A stretch of 64,000 bases of DNA from positions 62,001 to 126,000 of IMG/VR virus record IMGVR_UViG_3300032087_006376. One strand, 5' to 3'. The notes under the pieces were generated by a model. The model had not been told where the DNA came from. It saw nothing but the letters and a program-made list of their open reading frames with translations, and searched no databases. The stretch is from a virus. This document shows, piece after piece, positions 48,970 to 59,172 of this stretch. Each line of letters begins with the position of its first letter. Positions within the stretch are counted from its first letter, which is position 1. A program made the position numbers and the translations under genes.

Positions 48970-49672
48970 AAAGAAAAAATTTGAAGACATGTATGAAAAG
49001 ATTGATGAAGTAATAAAAAAAAGAAGATCCAAGTGGAGACTTAAAGCGATAACTTGGTTTGACTTTGAAGATATTGAACAAATAATAAAATTACACATTT
49101 ATAAAAAATGGCATCTATGGGATCAGTCTAGACCTATAGAGCCTTGGGTTAACAGAATAGCCACAAATCAAATAAGAAATATTATTCGAAATAATTATAC
49201 TTCTTTTGCAAAACCTTGTTTATCATGTCCGTTTAATACTAGTAAAGGTATTGAGATAGTTTATGAAGATTCGTGCGGCTTCACACCGAGTAAAACTCAA
49301 TGCAATGAATGTCCTTTATATGCTAAATGGGAAAAACTAAAAAAACCTGCATATGATATAAAAATGACTGTCAGCTTGGAGAATCATCAAAATTATTACA
49401 TGAATTTTGAGAGCTCCAATATTCAAGACTACACTTCTGCTGAGAAAAAATTACATTCTTTAATGAGGGGCGCATTAAATGATAAGCAATTCTTTATATA
49501 TAAAATGTTTTTTATTGATAATTTAAATGATGAGGATGTTGCTAAAATATTAAGATTTAAAACAAATGAGAGCGGGAGAAAAGCTGGATATAAACAAATA
49601 AAAAATTTAAAAAAAATGCTTTATGAAAAAGCAAAAAAAATAATAAAAGAAAACGATTTGTTTTCATCGTGA
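48959..49672 (+). CDS. Sigma-70-like RNA polymerase sigma factor with Cys insertion
   Basis: 237 aa. Residues about 25-80 resemble sigma region 2 ('WFDFEDIEQIIKLHIYKKWH', 'PWVNRIATNQIRNIIRNNY'). A Cys-rich insert (CLSC...C...CNEC, about 86-120) follows, probably zinc-binding, then a C-terminal region-4-like HTH ('EDVAKILRFKTNESGRKAGY'). Likely a late or phage-specific sigma factor. It lies directly upstream of the packaging and head genes, a natural place for a late regulator. Confidence 0.75.
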   Translation: MKAKKKKFEDMYEKIDEVIKKRRSKWRLKAITWFDFEDIEQIIKLHIYKKWHLWDQSRPIEPWVNRIATNQIRNIIRNNYTSFAKPCLSCPFNTSKGIEIVYEDSCGFTPSKTQCNECPLYAKWEKLKKPAYDIKMTVSLENHQNYYMNFESSNIQDYTSAEKKLHSLMRGALNDKQFFIYKMFFIDNLNDEDVAKILRFKTNESGRKAGYKQIKNLKKMLYEKAKKIIKENDLFSS

Positions 49673-49673
49673 T

Positions 49674-50744
49674 ATGTTAAGTGAAAAAGATAAAATTTTT
49701 ATAAATAAAAAAATTGAGGAAGGTCTGAATGATTATGTAGTGATAGCTAATCTTTTGCATGATAAAGAGAATCTTACAGGCAGATCAAAAGAATCTAGAC
49801 TTGTTAGAGATTACCTTGTAGAAGTTGGATTCATAAAAAAGAAAAAGAAAGCTAGATTTTCTCACGTTAAAGAGATTTTAACAGAGGCTCAATCTGAATT
49901 TATAGATCAAAATGTCGAATCAGGCATGAGTCCTAAGCAGATAACTGAATTAATTTTTAATCAAAAGTTTCAAGGTGTTGAAAATTTAAATATTCATGTT
50001 ACCGCAGAATACAGAGCAGTGCATAAATATATAAAAGAAAAATATCCTCAATTTTTAGTTGAGTCAGAATCAGGAGTTAATCAAAAATATTCTGTGCCTC
50101 GATCTTTGAAAACTGTTTTAAACAAAGTGAATAAATGGTGTGGGCAGAATCTAAATGAAGAAAAGCTTTCATTGCAACATAGAAAATGTTTAGAAAAATT
50201 ATTAGTTTACTTAGGTAGCCCTCGTTTTGTTGGAAATTATGATTCTTACGGAAGTTCTAGTGATAAAGATCTTTTTGAGGCGGAGTTTGTACGGTCTGTT
50301 TGGGACAAACCAGATTTAACAATAGATGAAATAAACTTATATATAAATGTTTGCATGGATTATATTAATTTAAGACAAATTGACATAAAGAAAAACAAGG
50401 TTAATGAAATGTTTAACGAAACTCAAGAGCAAAATGATTTAACAATTCGTTTAACTGAAATTTTAAAAACAATTAGCGAGGAGTATAATCAGTGCGCTAG
50501 ACGTATCGATCAGAGCATTCAAAAATTAAATGGCGAAAGGGCAAAAAGAGTGGAACGCCACAATCAAAAGAACGCCTCCATCTTAAATTTAGTGGAGCTT
50601 TTTCAAGATGAAAAAGAAAGAAGTATGATGATTCAAATCGCTGAAATGCAAAAACAAGCTGTTGAAGATGAAGCTGAAAAATTTGAAAACATGTCTTCTT
50701 GGAAAGCTAGAATTTTAGGCGTATCTAAAGAAGATGCTATATGA
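49674..50744 (+). CDS. Hypothetical protein (small-terminase candidate)
   Basis: 356 aa, helical. N-terminal HTH-like repeats ('FINKKIEEGLNDYVVIANLL', 'EFIDQNVESGMSPKQITELI') and a C-terminal coiled coil (about 250-340). DNA-binding N-terminus, oligomerising helices and a position three genes upstream of the packaging ATPase fit a small terminase, but no family signature proves it. Confidence 0.5.
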   Translation: MLSEKDKIFINKKIEEGLNDYVVIANLLHDKENLTGRSKESRLVRDYLVEVGFIKKKKKARFSHVKEILTEAQSEFIDQNVESGMSPKQITELIFNQKFQGVENLNIHVTAEYRAVHKYIKEKYPQFLVESESGVNQKYSVPRSLKTVLNKVNKWCGQNLNEEKLSLQHRKCLEKLLVYLGSPRFVGNYDSYGSSSDKDLFEAEFVRSVWDKPDLTIDEINLYINVCMDYINLRQIDIKKNKVNEMFNETQEQNDLTIRLTEILKTISEEYNQCARRIDQSIQKLNGERAKRVERHNQKNASILNLVELFQDEKERSMMIQIAEMQKQAVEDEAEKFENMSSWKARILGVSKEDAI

Positions 50745-51661
50745 ATCAGTGTCAAATATGTGAACAAAAATTTGAATCTGATAAATCATTTCATGCTCAT
50801 CTAAAAAAACATGGTCTTTATCAGGCTGAGTATTATTGTAAATATCACCCACGGTATTCGCTATATTATAAAAAACAAATTCCATTCATAAACAAAAAGG
50901 ATTATTTTGAAAGAGAATTTATTGATTTAAATGAATTTATGATATGGGAAAAAAATGCTGAATCTACTTTAGTAAAAGCAAAATGTTTAGAGCTATTATC
51001 AAAAAGAATAGAAGATAAACAATATGAATATGCTCCATTTCATAATGAATTAAAAACTTTAGGATTACCTCCGGTTGATATTTTTAAAAAACATTTTAAA
51101 TCTTACAGTAAAGCTTGCAAAGCCATAAATAAAGAACCTCTTTTTAATAAACCTATGCCGTTTGATTTTTACGAAAAACAAATTCCAGAGTTTGAAATTT
51201 TAGTTGACACAAGAGAGCAGGATCCATTGCCTTTTAAAAAAACAAAAAAAGAAAAATTATATATCGGAGATTATATAAATAACGATGGTGACTATACTTA
51301 CACATACATTGACAGAAAAAGCGAAACGGACTTTTTAGGTACGTTAGCTTCTGGCGTTTCTCGTTTTGAAAGAGAGATACAGAAGGCTGTTCAGTTAAAC
51401 AGTTATTTATTTGTTGTTATAGAAACTACTATTGATAAAATAAAATTTAATCACAAAAAATTTAGGAGAAGAACAAGTTTAGAATATGTATTTCATAATA
51501 TGAGATATTTAAGTCATAAATATGCGAGAAATGTTCAATTTGTTTTCACTGGAGATAGAGAAAAATCCATAAATATAATACCGAGACTCCTTTATTTAGG
51601 CGACAGATTGTGGGGGGTTGATATTCAATATTATTTAGATCATGAGCTGGGAGACAGGTAA
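50741..51661 (+). CDS. ERCC4-type nuclease with N-terminal C2H2 finger
   Basis: 306 aa. Residues 1-24: C2H2 finger (CQICEQKF...HAHLKKH). About 155-300: ERCC4 nuclease fold, 'ILVDTREQDPLPF' and 'YTYIDRKSETDFLGTL'. The canonical ERK triad is DRK here, still with an acidic first residue. Such nucleases cut branched or flapped DNA; the location between the small-terminase candidate and TerL suggests a role in DNA trimming at packaging. Confidence 0.75.
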   Translation: MNQCQICEQKFESDKSFHAHLKKHGLYQAEYYCKYHPRYSLYYKKQIPFINKKDYFEREFIDLNEFMIWEKNAESTLVKAKCLELLSKRIEDKQYEYAPFHNELKTLGLPPVDIFKKHFKSYSKACKAINKEPLFNKPMPFDFYEKQIPEFEILVDTREQDPLPFKKTKKEKLYIGDYINNDGDYTYTYIDRKSETDFLGTLASGVSRFEREIQKAVQLNSYLFVVIETTIDKIKFNHKKFRRRTSLEYVFHNMRYLSHKYARNVQFVFTGDREKSINIIPRLLYLGDRLWGVDIQYYLDHELGDR

Positions 51662-53507
51662 CCAAGTACCAAGAAAAAAAGAATTCATTAGTAATGAAGA
51701 TCTTTTAAAAAAGAAAGGTTTCTTAGAAGAGAAAGAAGCTAAGCTTTTATTTTATCAATTTTTACGGAACAACGTAACATTTGCTACGGATTTAATTACC
51801 GGCGTTCAATTGTTTCCATTTCAACACATGGCTATTAAAAGCATGTTAGAGACGGATTATTTTTTAGGTGTTTGGTCCCGTGGGATGAGCAAAAGTTATA
51901 CTACAGGTATCTATGCTGTGTTAGATGCTATTTTAAATCAAGGGGTTGAGACAGGCATTCTTTCTAGGTCATTTCGTCAATCAAAAATGATTTTTAAAAA
52001 GATCGAAGATATCGCTGCAAAACCTGAAGCTTATTTATTAAAACAATGTATAACGCATGTTTCTAAAAGTAATGATGAGTGGGTGATGGAAATAGGCAAA
52101 AGCAGGATTCGGGCTTTACCTTTGGGTGACGGTGAAAAGTTACGTGGATTTCGTTTTCATCGTATAATTATTGATGAGTTTCTGTTAATGCCTGAACGTA
52201 TATACAATGAGGTTATAGTGCCATTCTTATCTGTCGTTCAAAATCCAACACAACGAGAAGAGTTATATAAGGTTGAAAATAAATTAATCGATCAAGGAAA
52301 AATGAAAGAAGAAGATCGATATCAGTGGCCTAATAATAAATTGATAGCCCTTTCATCCGCTTCTTTTAAATTTGAATATTTGTATAAACTATATGAGCAG
52401 TATGAAAATTTAATTTTTAATCCAAAAAATAAAGAAAGAACACGCCGTTGTGTGATGCAGTTCAGTTATGATTGTGCGCCTGTGCAGTTGTATGATCAAA
52501 ATCTAATTAATCAAGCGAAAGCTACCATGAGTGAATCTCAGTTTATGCGAGAATTTGGAGCTCAATTTACTGATGATAGTTCTGGTTATTTTAAAATATC
52601 TAAAATGGCTTTATGTACTGTACCTGATGGAGAGTCACCGTCTGTTGAGGTGGTTGGCAAACCGGAAAGTGAATATATTGTAGCGGTCGATCCTTCGTGG
52701 TCTGAAACAGAGTCTTCTGATGATTTTGCAATTCAGGTTTTAAAATTAAACAGTGAAAAACAAATCAGTACATTAGTACATTCTTACGCTTTATCAGGCA
52801 GTTCGTTAAAAGATCATATTAAATACTTTTTATATATTTTAAAGAATTTTAATGTTGTAGCTGTGTGTATGGATTATAATGGTGGCGTTCAGTTTATGAA
52901 TTCATGCAATGAAAGTGAGTTATTTAAAAGTGAAGGAATAAACTTGAAACAAATTGTTACTGAATTTGAAAAACCTGAAGATTATCCGCAGAACTTAATT
53001 TCATTAAAAAATGAATATAATAAATCAGATTATAAGTATGTATTTTTGAGAAAACCAACCTCTAGCTGGATTAGAACCGCCAATGAATTACTTCAAGCAA
53101 ATTTCGATCATAGAAGAATATTTTTTGGAAGCAGAGCTATTGATAATAATTTTAGATCTCAAACAAAAAAGAAAATAGGCATATTAAATATGAAGTTTTC
53201 TAATATGGCTGATTCAGACAAACAAAATGAAGAAGCTAAAATGATTGATTTTGTGGAACATTTAACAGATATGATTTTGTTAACAAAAACTGAATGCGCA
53301 CTTATTCAAATAACTACTACAGCCCAAGGTACACAAAGTTTTGATCTTCCTCCAAATTTAAAAAGAAAGACTGGGCCGGATAAACCCAGAAAAGATAGTT
53401 ATTCCGCTTTGGTGTTAGGAAATTGGTTGGTAAAAATTTATTCAGACATGAACAATACTAAGGTAGAAGAAATACAATCGACGTTCACACCTATGTTTCT
53501 AACTTAA
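51642..53507 (+). CDS. Terminase large subunit
   Basis: 621 aa. ATPase: 'GVWSRGMSKSYTTGIYAVL' (Walker A-like), 'HRIIIDEFLLMPERIY' (Walker B with catalytic Glu). C-terminal RNase H-like nuclease: 'IVAVDPSWSETESSDDFAI' and 'VAVCMDYNGG'. Drives ATP-dependent DNA packaging into proheads. Start overlaps the ERCC4 gene by 20 nt. Confidence 0.9.
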   Translation: MSWETGNQVPRKKEFISNEDLLKKKGFLEEKEAKLLFYQFLRNNVTFATDLITGVQLFPFQHMAIKSMLETDYFLGVWSRGMSKSYTTGIYAVLDAILNQGVETGILSRSFRQSKMIFKKIEDIAAKPEAYLLKQCITHVSKSNDEWVMEIGKSRIRALPLGDGEKLRGFRFHRIIIDEFLLMPERIYNEVIVPFLSVVQNPTQREELYKVENKLIDQGKMKEEDRYQWPNNKLIALSSASFKFEYLYKLYEQYENLIFNPKNKERTRRCVMQFSYDCAPVQLYDQNLINQAKATMSESQFMREFGAQFTDDSSGYFKISKMALCTVPDGESPSVEVVGKPESEYIVAVDPSWSETESSDDFAIQVLKLNSEKQISTLVHSYALSGSSLKDHIKYFLYILKNFNVVAVCMDYNGGVQFMNSCNESELFKSEGINLKQIVTEFEKPEDYPQNLISLKNEYNKSDYKYVFLRKPTSSWIRTANELLQANFDHRRIFFGSRAIDNNFRSQTKKKIGILNMKFSNMADSDKQNEEAKMIDFVEHLTDMILLTKTECALIQITTTAQGTQSFDLPPNLKRKTGPDKPRKDSYSALVLGNWLVKIYSDMNNTKVEEIQSTFTPMFLT

Positions 53508-53560
53508 ATAAAAGTTTAAAAGTCACTTTGAAAGTTACTTAGTGTAATTATAATATAGAC

Positions 53561-55615
53561 ATGCCTAGAAAATATACAAAAAAATCAAGTTATTGGAATA
53601 AATTTTCGTCTGGAAATGAAAGTGAGAATGTTTCTTTAGAAAGTTTAGTTCAACAAAATCCTTCTGAGCCTCAGTTAGTTGGAGATCCTTTTTATAATTT
53701 TGACAGTAAAGCTAATTATTCTAGGAATGGAGGCGCATCGTCAACTTCGACGAGGAGAAATAGAATATCTACTCAACCAAAATTTAATAAATATGCCAAT
53801 ATCAGGGAAGGTTTGCTGCCATTTGAGATGTCCATTAATGGCTACAATGTAAGAGATGCTATCGAGTTATGTCAGAAAGCATACGCTAACGTTGCTATAT
53901 TTAGAAATGCCGTAGATATCATGTCTGAATTTTCTAATGCTGAAATCAACTTAGAAGGCGGCAGCGCAAAAGCTAGAGATTTTTTCAGCAAATGGATGAG
54001 ATACATAAAAATTTGGAAAGTAAAAGATCAATATTTTAGAGAATATTATCGTAGCGGAAATATCTTTTTTTACAAACTAAATGCTAAATTTTCTTTAGAT
54101 GATTTTCAGTCTATTTTAAAATCTTACGCTAATGCTGATGGTTTATCTTACGATAGTGTAGAAAAAATTTATAACTATCCTACTCCCTATGATGTTAAAA
54201 ATTCTATTCCGGTACAATATACTCTTCTGAATCCATTTTATGTTGTAGCTAATAGGTCCACATCTTGGAAACAAGTTATATATGAAAAGATTCTTTCTGA
54301 ATATGAATTAGAAAGATTGCAGAACCCCAAAAATGAGCAGGATAAAATAATTTTTGATAGTTTAGATGAAGAATCTAGGGATAAAATTAAAAATGGTCAG
54401 TGGTCTCAAGATGGTTTAAAAATACAGCTCAATCCCACTGATGTTATTTATTCTTTTTACAAGAAACAAGATTATGAGCCGTTTGCTGTGCCGTTTGGTT
54501 TTGCTGTGTTGGACGATATCAACTTTAAGTTAGAAATGAAAAAGATAGATCAAGCGATCTGTCGTACAATTGAAAATGTTATTCTTTTAATTACTTTAGG
54601 CAACACTCCTGATAAAGGTGGCATCAATCACAAAAATATTTCTGCCATGCAATCTTTATTAAGCAATCAGTCTGTTGGGCGTGTTTTAGTCGCAGATTAC
54701 ACAACGAAAGCTGATTTTATCATTCCTGATATGAATAAAGTATTAGGCTATGAGAAATATAAAATTGTCAATGAAGATATTAAAGAAGGTTTACAGAATA
54801 TTTTAATTGGTTCTGAAAAGTTTGCAAATACAACAGTTAAAGCGCAGGTCTTTTTCGAAAGATTGCGAGAAGCTAGAAACGCTTTCTTGAATGATTTCTT
54901 GCAGCCAGAGATGGAATTGATATTTAAAAACTTAGGCTTTAAGGGTAAATGTCCTATAGCTAAGTTTGAAGAAGTGTCTATTAAAGATGAAACACAATTT
55001 AATAGAGTAGTAACCAGAATGATGGAGTTAGGCATTTTGCCGCCTGAAGAAGGTATTAAAGTTATCGAAACTGGTATTTATCCTTCTGGAGAAGAGCTTG
55101 CTGCCGCTCAAGAAAAATTTGTCGAACAAAGAAAGAAAGGATTTTACAATCCTATAATAGGAGGCGTTCCTTCTATAGCTCCTCCGATGGGGGGTGGTGT
55201 TGAAGATGCTCCCGAAGAAAACAATTCTGAAAAAGCAGCTCCAGTAAAAAATAAAGTACCAAATGAAAGGGGTCGTCCAGTTGGCGCAATTAAAGCTAAC
55301 GTTTATTCGAGAGAGGCTATTGCAGAAGTTTTTGATTTAACTAAACAATTATATTCTGATGTTCAAAATTTATTGAAAGAAAAGTATAATAAAAAACGCT
55401 TAACAAAGGATCAAAAAAGCTTAGCTGAAAGTGTTAGTGAAGCTATCATTATAGGTTCAGAAAGCGATGACTGGAAAGGTACAGCAGAAACAGTTTTAAA
55501 AGATCCATCTACTTTAGATAAGTTAGGTGTGATGAAAGCTGTGCAAGATTTGGCAGCAGAACATGACTTAAACACTTACGCAGCTGCTTTATTATATCAC
55601 AGTAATAAAAAATAA
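53561..55615 (+). CDS. Portal protein
   Basis: 684 aa. Position directly after TerL, size, and 'NAVDIMSEFSNAEINLEGG', 'KDQYFREYYRSGNIFFYKLN' typical of portal stem/wing regions. The C-terminus carries a linker with 'NERGRPVGAIKAN' (AT-hook-like GRP). Preceded by GTGTAA (53542) and TATAAT 6 nt before the ATG. Confidence 0.85.
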   Translation: MPRKYTKKSSYWNKFSSGNESENVSLESLVQQNPSEPQLVGDPFYNFDSKANYSRNGGASSTSTRRNRISTQPKFNKYANIREGLLPFEMSINGYNVRDAIELCQKAYANVAIFRNAVDIMSEFSNAEINLEGGSAKARDFFSKWMRYIKIWKVKDQYFREYYRSGNIFFYKLNAKFSLDDFQSILKSYANADGLSYDSVEKIYNYPTPYDVKNSIPVQYTLLNPFYVVANRSTSWKQVIYEKILSEYELERLQNPKNEQDKIIFDSLDEESRDKIKNGQWSQDGLKIQLNPTDVIYSFYKKQDYEPFAVPFGFAVLDDINFKLEMKKIDQAICRTIENVILLITLGNTPDKGGINHKNISAMQSLLSNQSVGRVLVADYTTKADFIIPDMNKVLGYEKYKIVNEDIKEGLQNILIGSEKFANTTVKAQVFFERLREARNAFLNDFLQPEMELIFKNLGFKGKCPIAKFEEVSIKDETQFNRVVTRMMELGILPPEEGIKVIETGIYPSGEELAAAQEKFVEQRKKGFYNPIIGGVPSIAPPMGGGVEDAPEENNSEKAAPVKNKVPNERGRPVGAIKANVYSREAIAEVFDLTKQLYSDVQNLLKEKYNKKRLTKDQKSLAESVSEAIIIGSESDDWKGTAETVLKDPSTLDKLGVMKAVQDLAAEHDLNTYAAALLYHSNKK

Positions 55616-55629
55616 GTGTAATAATTACT

Positions 55630-57225
55630 ATGTATAAATACATAACGCGGTTCGATAATGTTGTAACTGCTTCAGTAAATTTTGATAATAATTTACTGTT
55701 GTCTCAGGCATCGTTAGAGCCTATTAAAAGTTTAATTCCTAAGTCGGTTAACTTAGAAAAAAATGTAGATTTAATTGGTGCTGCTTTTAATGGAGCAGTA
55801 GTTAATGCTTTTAATAAAAACGGTGATGGGATTGATACTGATACCGCTATTGAGTTTAAAAATTATTTTACTCATAAACCTACTAATATAGAACATAAAA
55901 AACAAAAAGTAGTAGGTCATATTGTTAATTCTGCTTTTTCTTCTTTCGGGGAAAACAAGATTTTAACAGACGAAGATGTCAAGGGATCGTTAGATGCTTT
56001 TAATATTGCTTTAGCTGCTGTTGTTTACAAAACTGTAGATAAAGATTTTGCTGAAGCACTTTTAGAGTCTAATGATCCTGATTCAAACTTGTATCAAAAA
56101 ATAAGCGCAAGTTGGGAGATAGGATTCAATGATTATAATATCGCTTTGGGTAGTGATAAGCTTAGTGAAGCTGAGATCATTACTAAAAAAGAACAAATAA
56201 ATGAATTTAAAAAATATCTACGAGGCTTTGATGGAACTGGGTTCACAGATGATGGAACACCAGTATATCGCCTTGTAACTGGAAGAATTTATCCGTTAGG
56301 TATCGGTTTCACAACTAATCCTGCGGCAAATGTAAATGGCGTGATTATTGATGATGGAACTCAAGACACAATGGATAAAAATAACGCGAATGATAAAGAC
56401 GGTGAGGTCAATACACCTGAAGTATTAAAAATTCGTGAAAATTTTTCACAAAAAGAAAAAAAACCTGTAAATATAACCAAAACTAATATTATGGATTTAG
56501 AACAGATATTATCAGATTTAAAGACCGTCCTTGCTGAAAAGCAGACGAAAGAATCATTCAGCGAAGAGGCAGTTGCTAACATCTCTGCAAAAATCGCTGA
56601 AAGCATTAAAGAAAAGAGTGAAGAAATTCAATCTCAAATCGTTTCAGCGGAAGAAGCTAAAGCAGCTGCGGTTGCTGAAGCCGAAGAGTTGAAAAAAAGT
56701 TTAGCTGAAAACGATGAAAAATTAGATAACGCTCTTTCTAAAATTAACGAGTTAGAATCTATTCTTTCTGCACAAGCTGCTCAAGAGTTATTTAGCTCCA
56801 GAATGAGCGTTCTTGACACAGAATATGATTTTGACGACGCTGACCGTAAGTTGTTAGCTGAAGAATTAAACACTTTAGATAGCTCAGAAGAAGCTTTTGC
56901 TTCTTATCAAGAAAAGTTAGCTGTGATTTACCGTCACAAGAGTAAAGCTTTTAAAGATGAGCAAGAAAAGATTTTCCAAGAAAGATTAGAAGCTGAATTA
57001 GCCAAGCGTATTCAAAAGACCGAAGAAGTTGAGGTCGCAGAAGCAGCCGCAGAAAAAACTGAAACTCCTGAAGCTGAAGTTGAAGTTGAAACTGCATTAG
57101 CAAACGCTCAAACTGAAGAAGCTTCTTTACCTGCTCAGAATATCGAGCCTACTGAAGAGAAGGTTTCTTGGAAAGATAAATTAAGTAAGGCTTTTTCAAA
57201 AGAAAATATAACAATTAACTTTTAA
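55630..57225 (+). CDS. Prohead protease fused to scaffold
   Basis: 531 aa. Residues about 1-240 resemble phage prohead (U9/S78-type) proteases: His in 'KPTNIEHKKQKVVGHI' and Ser in 'YQKISASWEIGFND'. About 280-470 is a long coiled coil (scaffold) with Glu/Ala-rich segments. An internal ATG at 56491 (MDLEQILSDLKTVLAEKQ) could initiate a separate scaffold product. Start 14 nt after GTGTAA. Confidence 0.75.
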   Translation: MYKYITRFDNVVTASVNFDNNLLLSQASLEPIKSLIPKSVNLEKNVDLIGAAFNGAVVNAFNKNGDGIDTDTAIEFKNYFTHKPTNIEHKKQKVVGHIVNSAFSSFGENKILTDEDVKGSLDAFNIALAAVVYKTVDKDFAEALLESNDPDSNLYQKISASWEIGFNDYNIALGSDKLSEAEIITKKEQINEFKKYLRGFDGTGFTDDGTPVYRLVTGRIYPLGIGFTTNPAANVNGVIIDDGTQDTMDKNNANDKDGEVNTPEVLKIRENFSQKEKKPVNITKTNIMDLEQILSDLKTVLAEKQTKESFSEEAVANISAKIAESIKEKSEEIQSQIVSAEEAKAAAVAEAEELKKSLAENDEKLDNALSKINELESILSAQAAQELFSSRMSVLDTEYDFDDADRKLLAEELNTLDSSEEAFASYQEKLAVIYRHKSKAFKDEQEKIFQERLEAELAKRIQKTEEVEVAEAAAEKTETPEAEVEVETALANAQTEEASLPAQNIEPTEEKVSWKDKLSKAFSKENITINF

Positions 57226-57230
57226 AGGTT

Positions 57231-57899
57231 ATGGCACTAAGATTATTACCATTCAGACAATATAGCGAACAAGATGTAATTAACTTGTTTGCCAGCAACA
57301 CTGCTGATGCCAGTCCATCTACAAATGGAGCAGGTTCCGCAGGTGTGTTCGTTAAGGTATCAGCTGGTAATTTGGATTCAGATCCAATTACTTATGCTAC
57401 AAACGGGTATTTAGGTAAAACTGATTATCCTTTTGTTGGCGCAGCACAATACCCAGAAGTTCCTCTTAAATTTACAACGGCTACTGCAGGAGAACCTGTC
57501 CTCGGTATTACGTTAAATCAAACTCTTCAGAATGATGAAAATGGAGAGAAACTTTTATACAATCCTGTTAAAGCTGCAGAATTACAAGCAGTTTTAAGTG
57601 GTCAGGCTTGTCCTGTCGCCACAAGAGGTGTGTTTACATTAAGCGATGATGCGATTGATTGGGCTGACAGCAGCATGACTCCCAATTCTCATCTCATTGT
57701 TTCAAGCAACGCTGGTAAAGTAAGTGGTTTATTAGCTAGCAATGCTGGTCCGTTCACTGGTGATTATACAATCGTCGGTAGAATTTTAGGTACTGGACAA
57801 CGTGTTTCCTCTAACGGTGAAAGCGATCAGTTCGCTGGAACTACTACTGGTAAATACGCTTTGGTTCAGATTGATTGTGTCAACCCAACCTCCTTGTAA
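57231..57899 (+). CDS. Candidate capsid decoration/cement protein
   Basis: 222 aa, beta-rich, Ala/Gly/Ser/Thr-rich ('GLLASNAGPFTGDYTIVG'). Lies between the protease/scaffold and the major capsid candidate, the usual place of head-decoration proteins. Function by position only. Confidence 0.55.
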   Translation: MALRLLPFRQYSEQDVINLFASNTADASPSTNGAGSAGVFVKVSAGNLDSDPITYATNGYLGKTDYPFVGAAQYPEVPLKFTTATAGEPVLGITLNQTLQNDENGEKLLYNPVKAAELQAVLSGQACPVATRGVFTLSDDAIDWADSSMTPNSHLIVSSNAGKVSGLLASNAGPFTGDYTIVGRILGTGQRVSSNGESDQFAGTTTGKYALVQIDCVNPTSL

Positions 57900-57921
57900 T
57901 TAGAAAGGCTTTATTAATAAT

Positions 57922-59085
57922 ATGAAAATAGTTTTAAAGAGAACAGACGAACAGGTTGAGTTAATTAAAGCTTTAGCATCCAAGAATCGTGAGGTAGCCT
58001 ATGACGCTCAAGTAGCTTTGGCTGAATTCATTGGTCCGGTCTTAGCTGAAGTCATTAATAACGCTCCAACTGTTTCTAACTTATTCACAAGTTTACAATT
58101 CAACGCTGAAGACAATCCTTCAATTCCTCTCGACTTATACTATGATATTTTCGACGAAGATTATATCAAAGTTTATAGTCAGTCTGTTGCAGGTGGTCTT
58201 CCTCAAAATATCGTTCAGCCAACTGCTTCTGAACTCAAAATCGCAACTTATCGTTTAGATAGCGCTGTTGCTTTTGATAAGAAGTATGCTGCTAAGAGTC
58301 GTCTTGACGTTGTTAGCAAATCTTTCACTCGCGTAGCTCAAGAAGTTATGTTGAAGCAAGAAAGAACATCTGCTAATCTTCTCATGACTGCATTAGCAAC
58401 GGCTTCTACAGGTAATAGCAGCACAGCAACAGATAACTTACACGTTTTCCGTTCTGCTGCAGCTAACCGTTTCGTTCTTGACGATTTAAACAAGATGTTC
58501 ACTAAGATTAAAAGAATTAACTCTTCTTTTGTCGGGGGAACACCTTCTGGAGCTCGAAGAGGTTTAACAGATCTTATCGTTTCTCCTGAAATCGTTGAGC
58601 AAATTAGAGGCATGGCTTACAATCCTATTAGCACAAAAGGTCCTGATTTAACCACTGCTCCTGCAGCTGGTGATGGGGCTGGTATCGTTGCTCCTGATTC
58701 AGTTAGAAATGAATTATTTAATTCTGGTGGTTTACCTGAATTTTATGGTGTTTCTATCATGGAAATCTTGGAATTAGGTGACGGCAAGAAATTCAACACT
58801 ATCTTCTCTTCTGTCGGTGGTGCTTCCACAACATATGCTGCTCACACAGTATCTGGTGGTGGAACTACTTTCGCTCAAGCAAGTGAGCAGATTGTTGTTG
58901 GTCTTGACAGATCTCGCGATTCTCTTATTCGTGCAGTAGCAGTTGATTCTGACACAGGTTCTGAATTCAACTTACAGGCTGACGATCAGTACACCATCCG
59001 CCAAGGTAAAATTGGTTACTTTGGAGCCCTCGAAGAGGGACGCATGGTTCTCGATACTCGCGCTCTTATTGGTCTTATCGTTTAA
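57922..59085 (+). CDS. Major capsid protein candidate
   Basis: 387 aa. HK97-like size and gene order, with an alpha-helical N-terminal arm, 'YDIFDEDYIKVYSQSVAG' and 'TRVAQEVMLKQERTSANLLM' followed by a beta-rich core. Codon usage is richer in C-ending codons than its neighbours, as expected for a very highly expressed gene, and it ends at a strong terminator. Confidence 0.75.
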   Translation: MKIVLKRTDEQVELIKALASKNREVAYDAQVALAEFIGPVLAEVINNAPTVSNLFTSLQFNAEDNPSIPLDLYYDIFDEDYIKVYSQSVAGGLPQNIVQPTASELKIATYRLDSAVAFDKKYAAKSRLDVVSKSFTRVAQEVMLKQERTSANLLMTALATASTGNSSTATDNLHVFRSAAANRFVLDDLNKMFTKIKRINSSFVGGTPSGARRGLTDLIVSPEIVEQIRGMAYNPISTKGPDLTTAPAAGDGAGIVAPDSVRNELFNSGGLPEFYGVSIMEILELGDGKKFNTIFSSVGGASTTYAAHTVSGGGTTFAQASEQIVVGLDRSRDSLIRAVAVDSDTGSEFNLQADDQYTIRQGKIGYFGALEEGRMVLDTRALIGLIV

Positions 59086-59106
59086 TATCAACCAGATCCA
59101 CTACAT

Positions 59107-59138
59107 GGGTACTGCTCGAAAGGGCAGTACCCTTTTTT
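59107..59138 (+). terminator. Rho-independent terminator
   Basis: GGGTACTGC/GCAGTACCC 9-bp stem and TTTTTT after the major capsid gene. Confidence 0.93.
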
Positions 59139-59172
59139 ATTGAATTTTCAATTTTAATTTTATAATATATAT

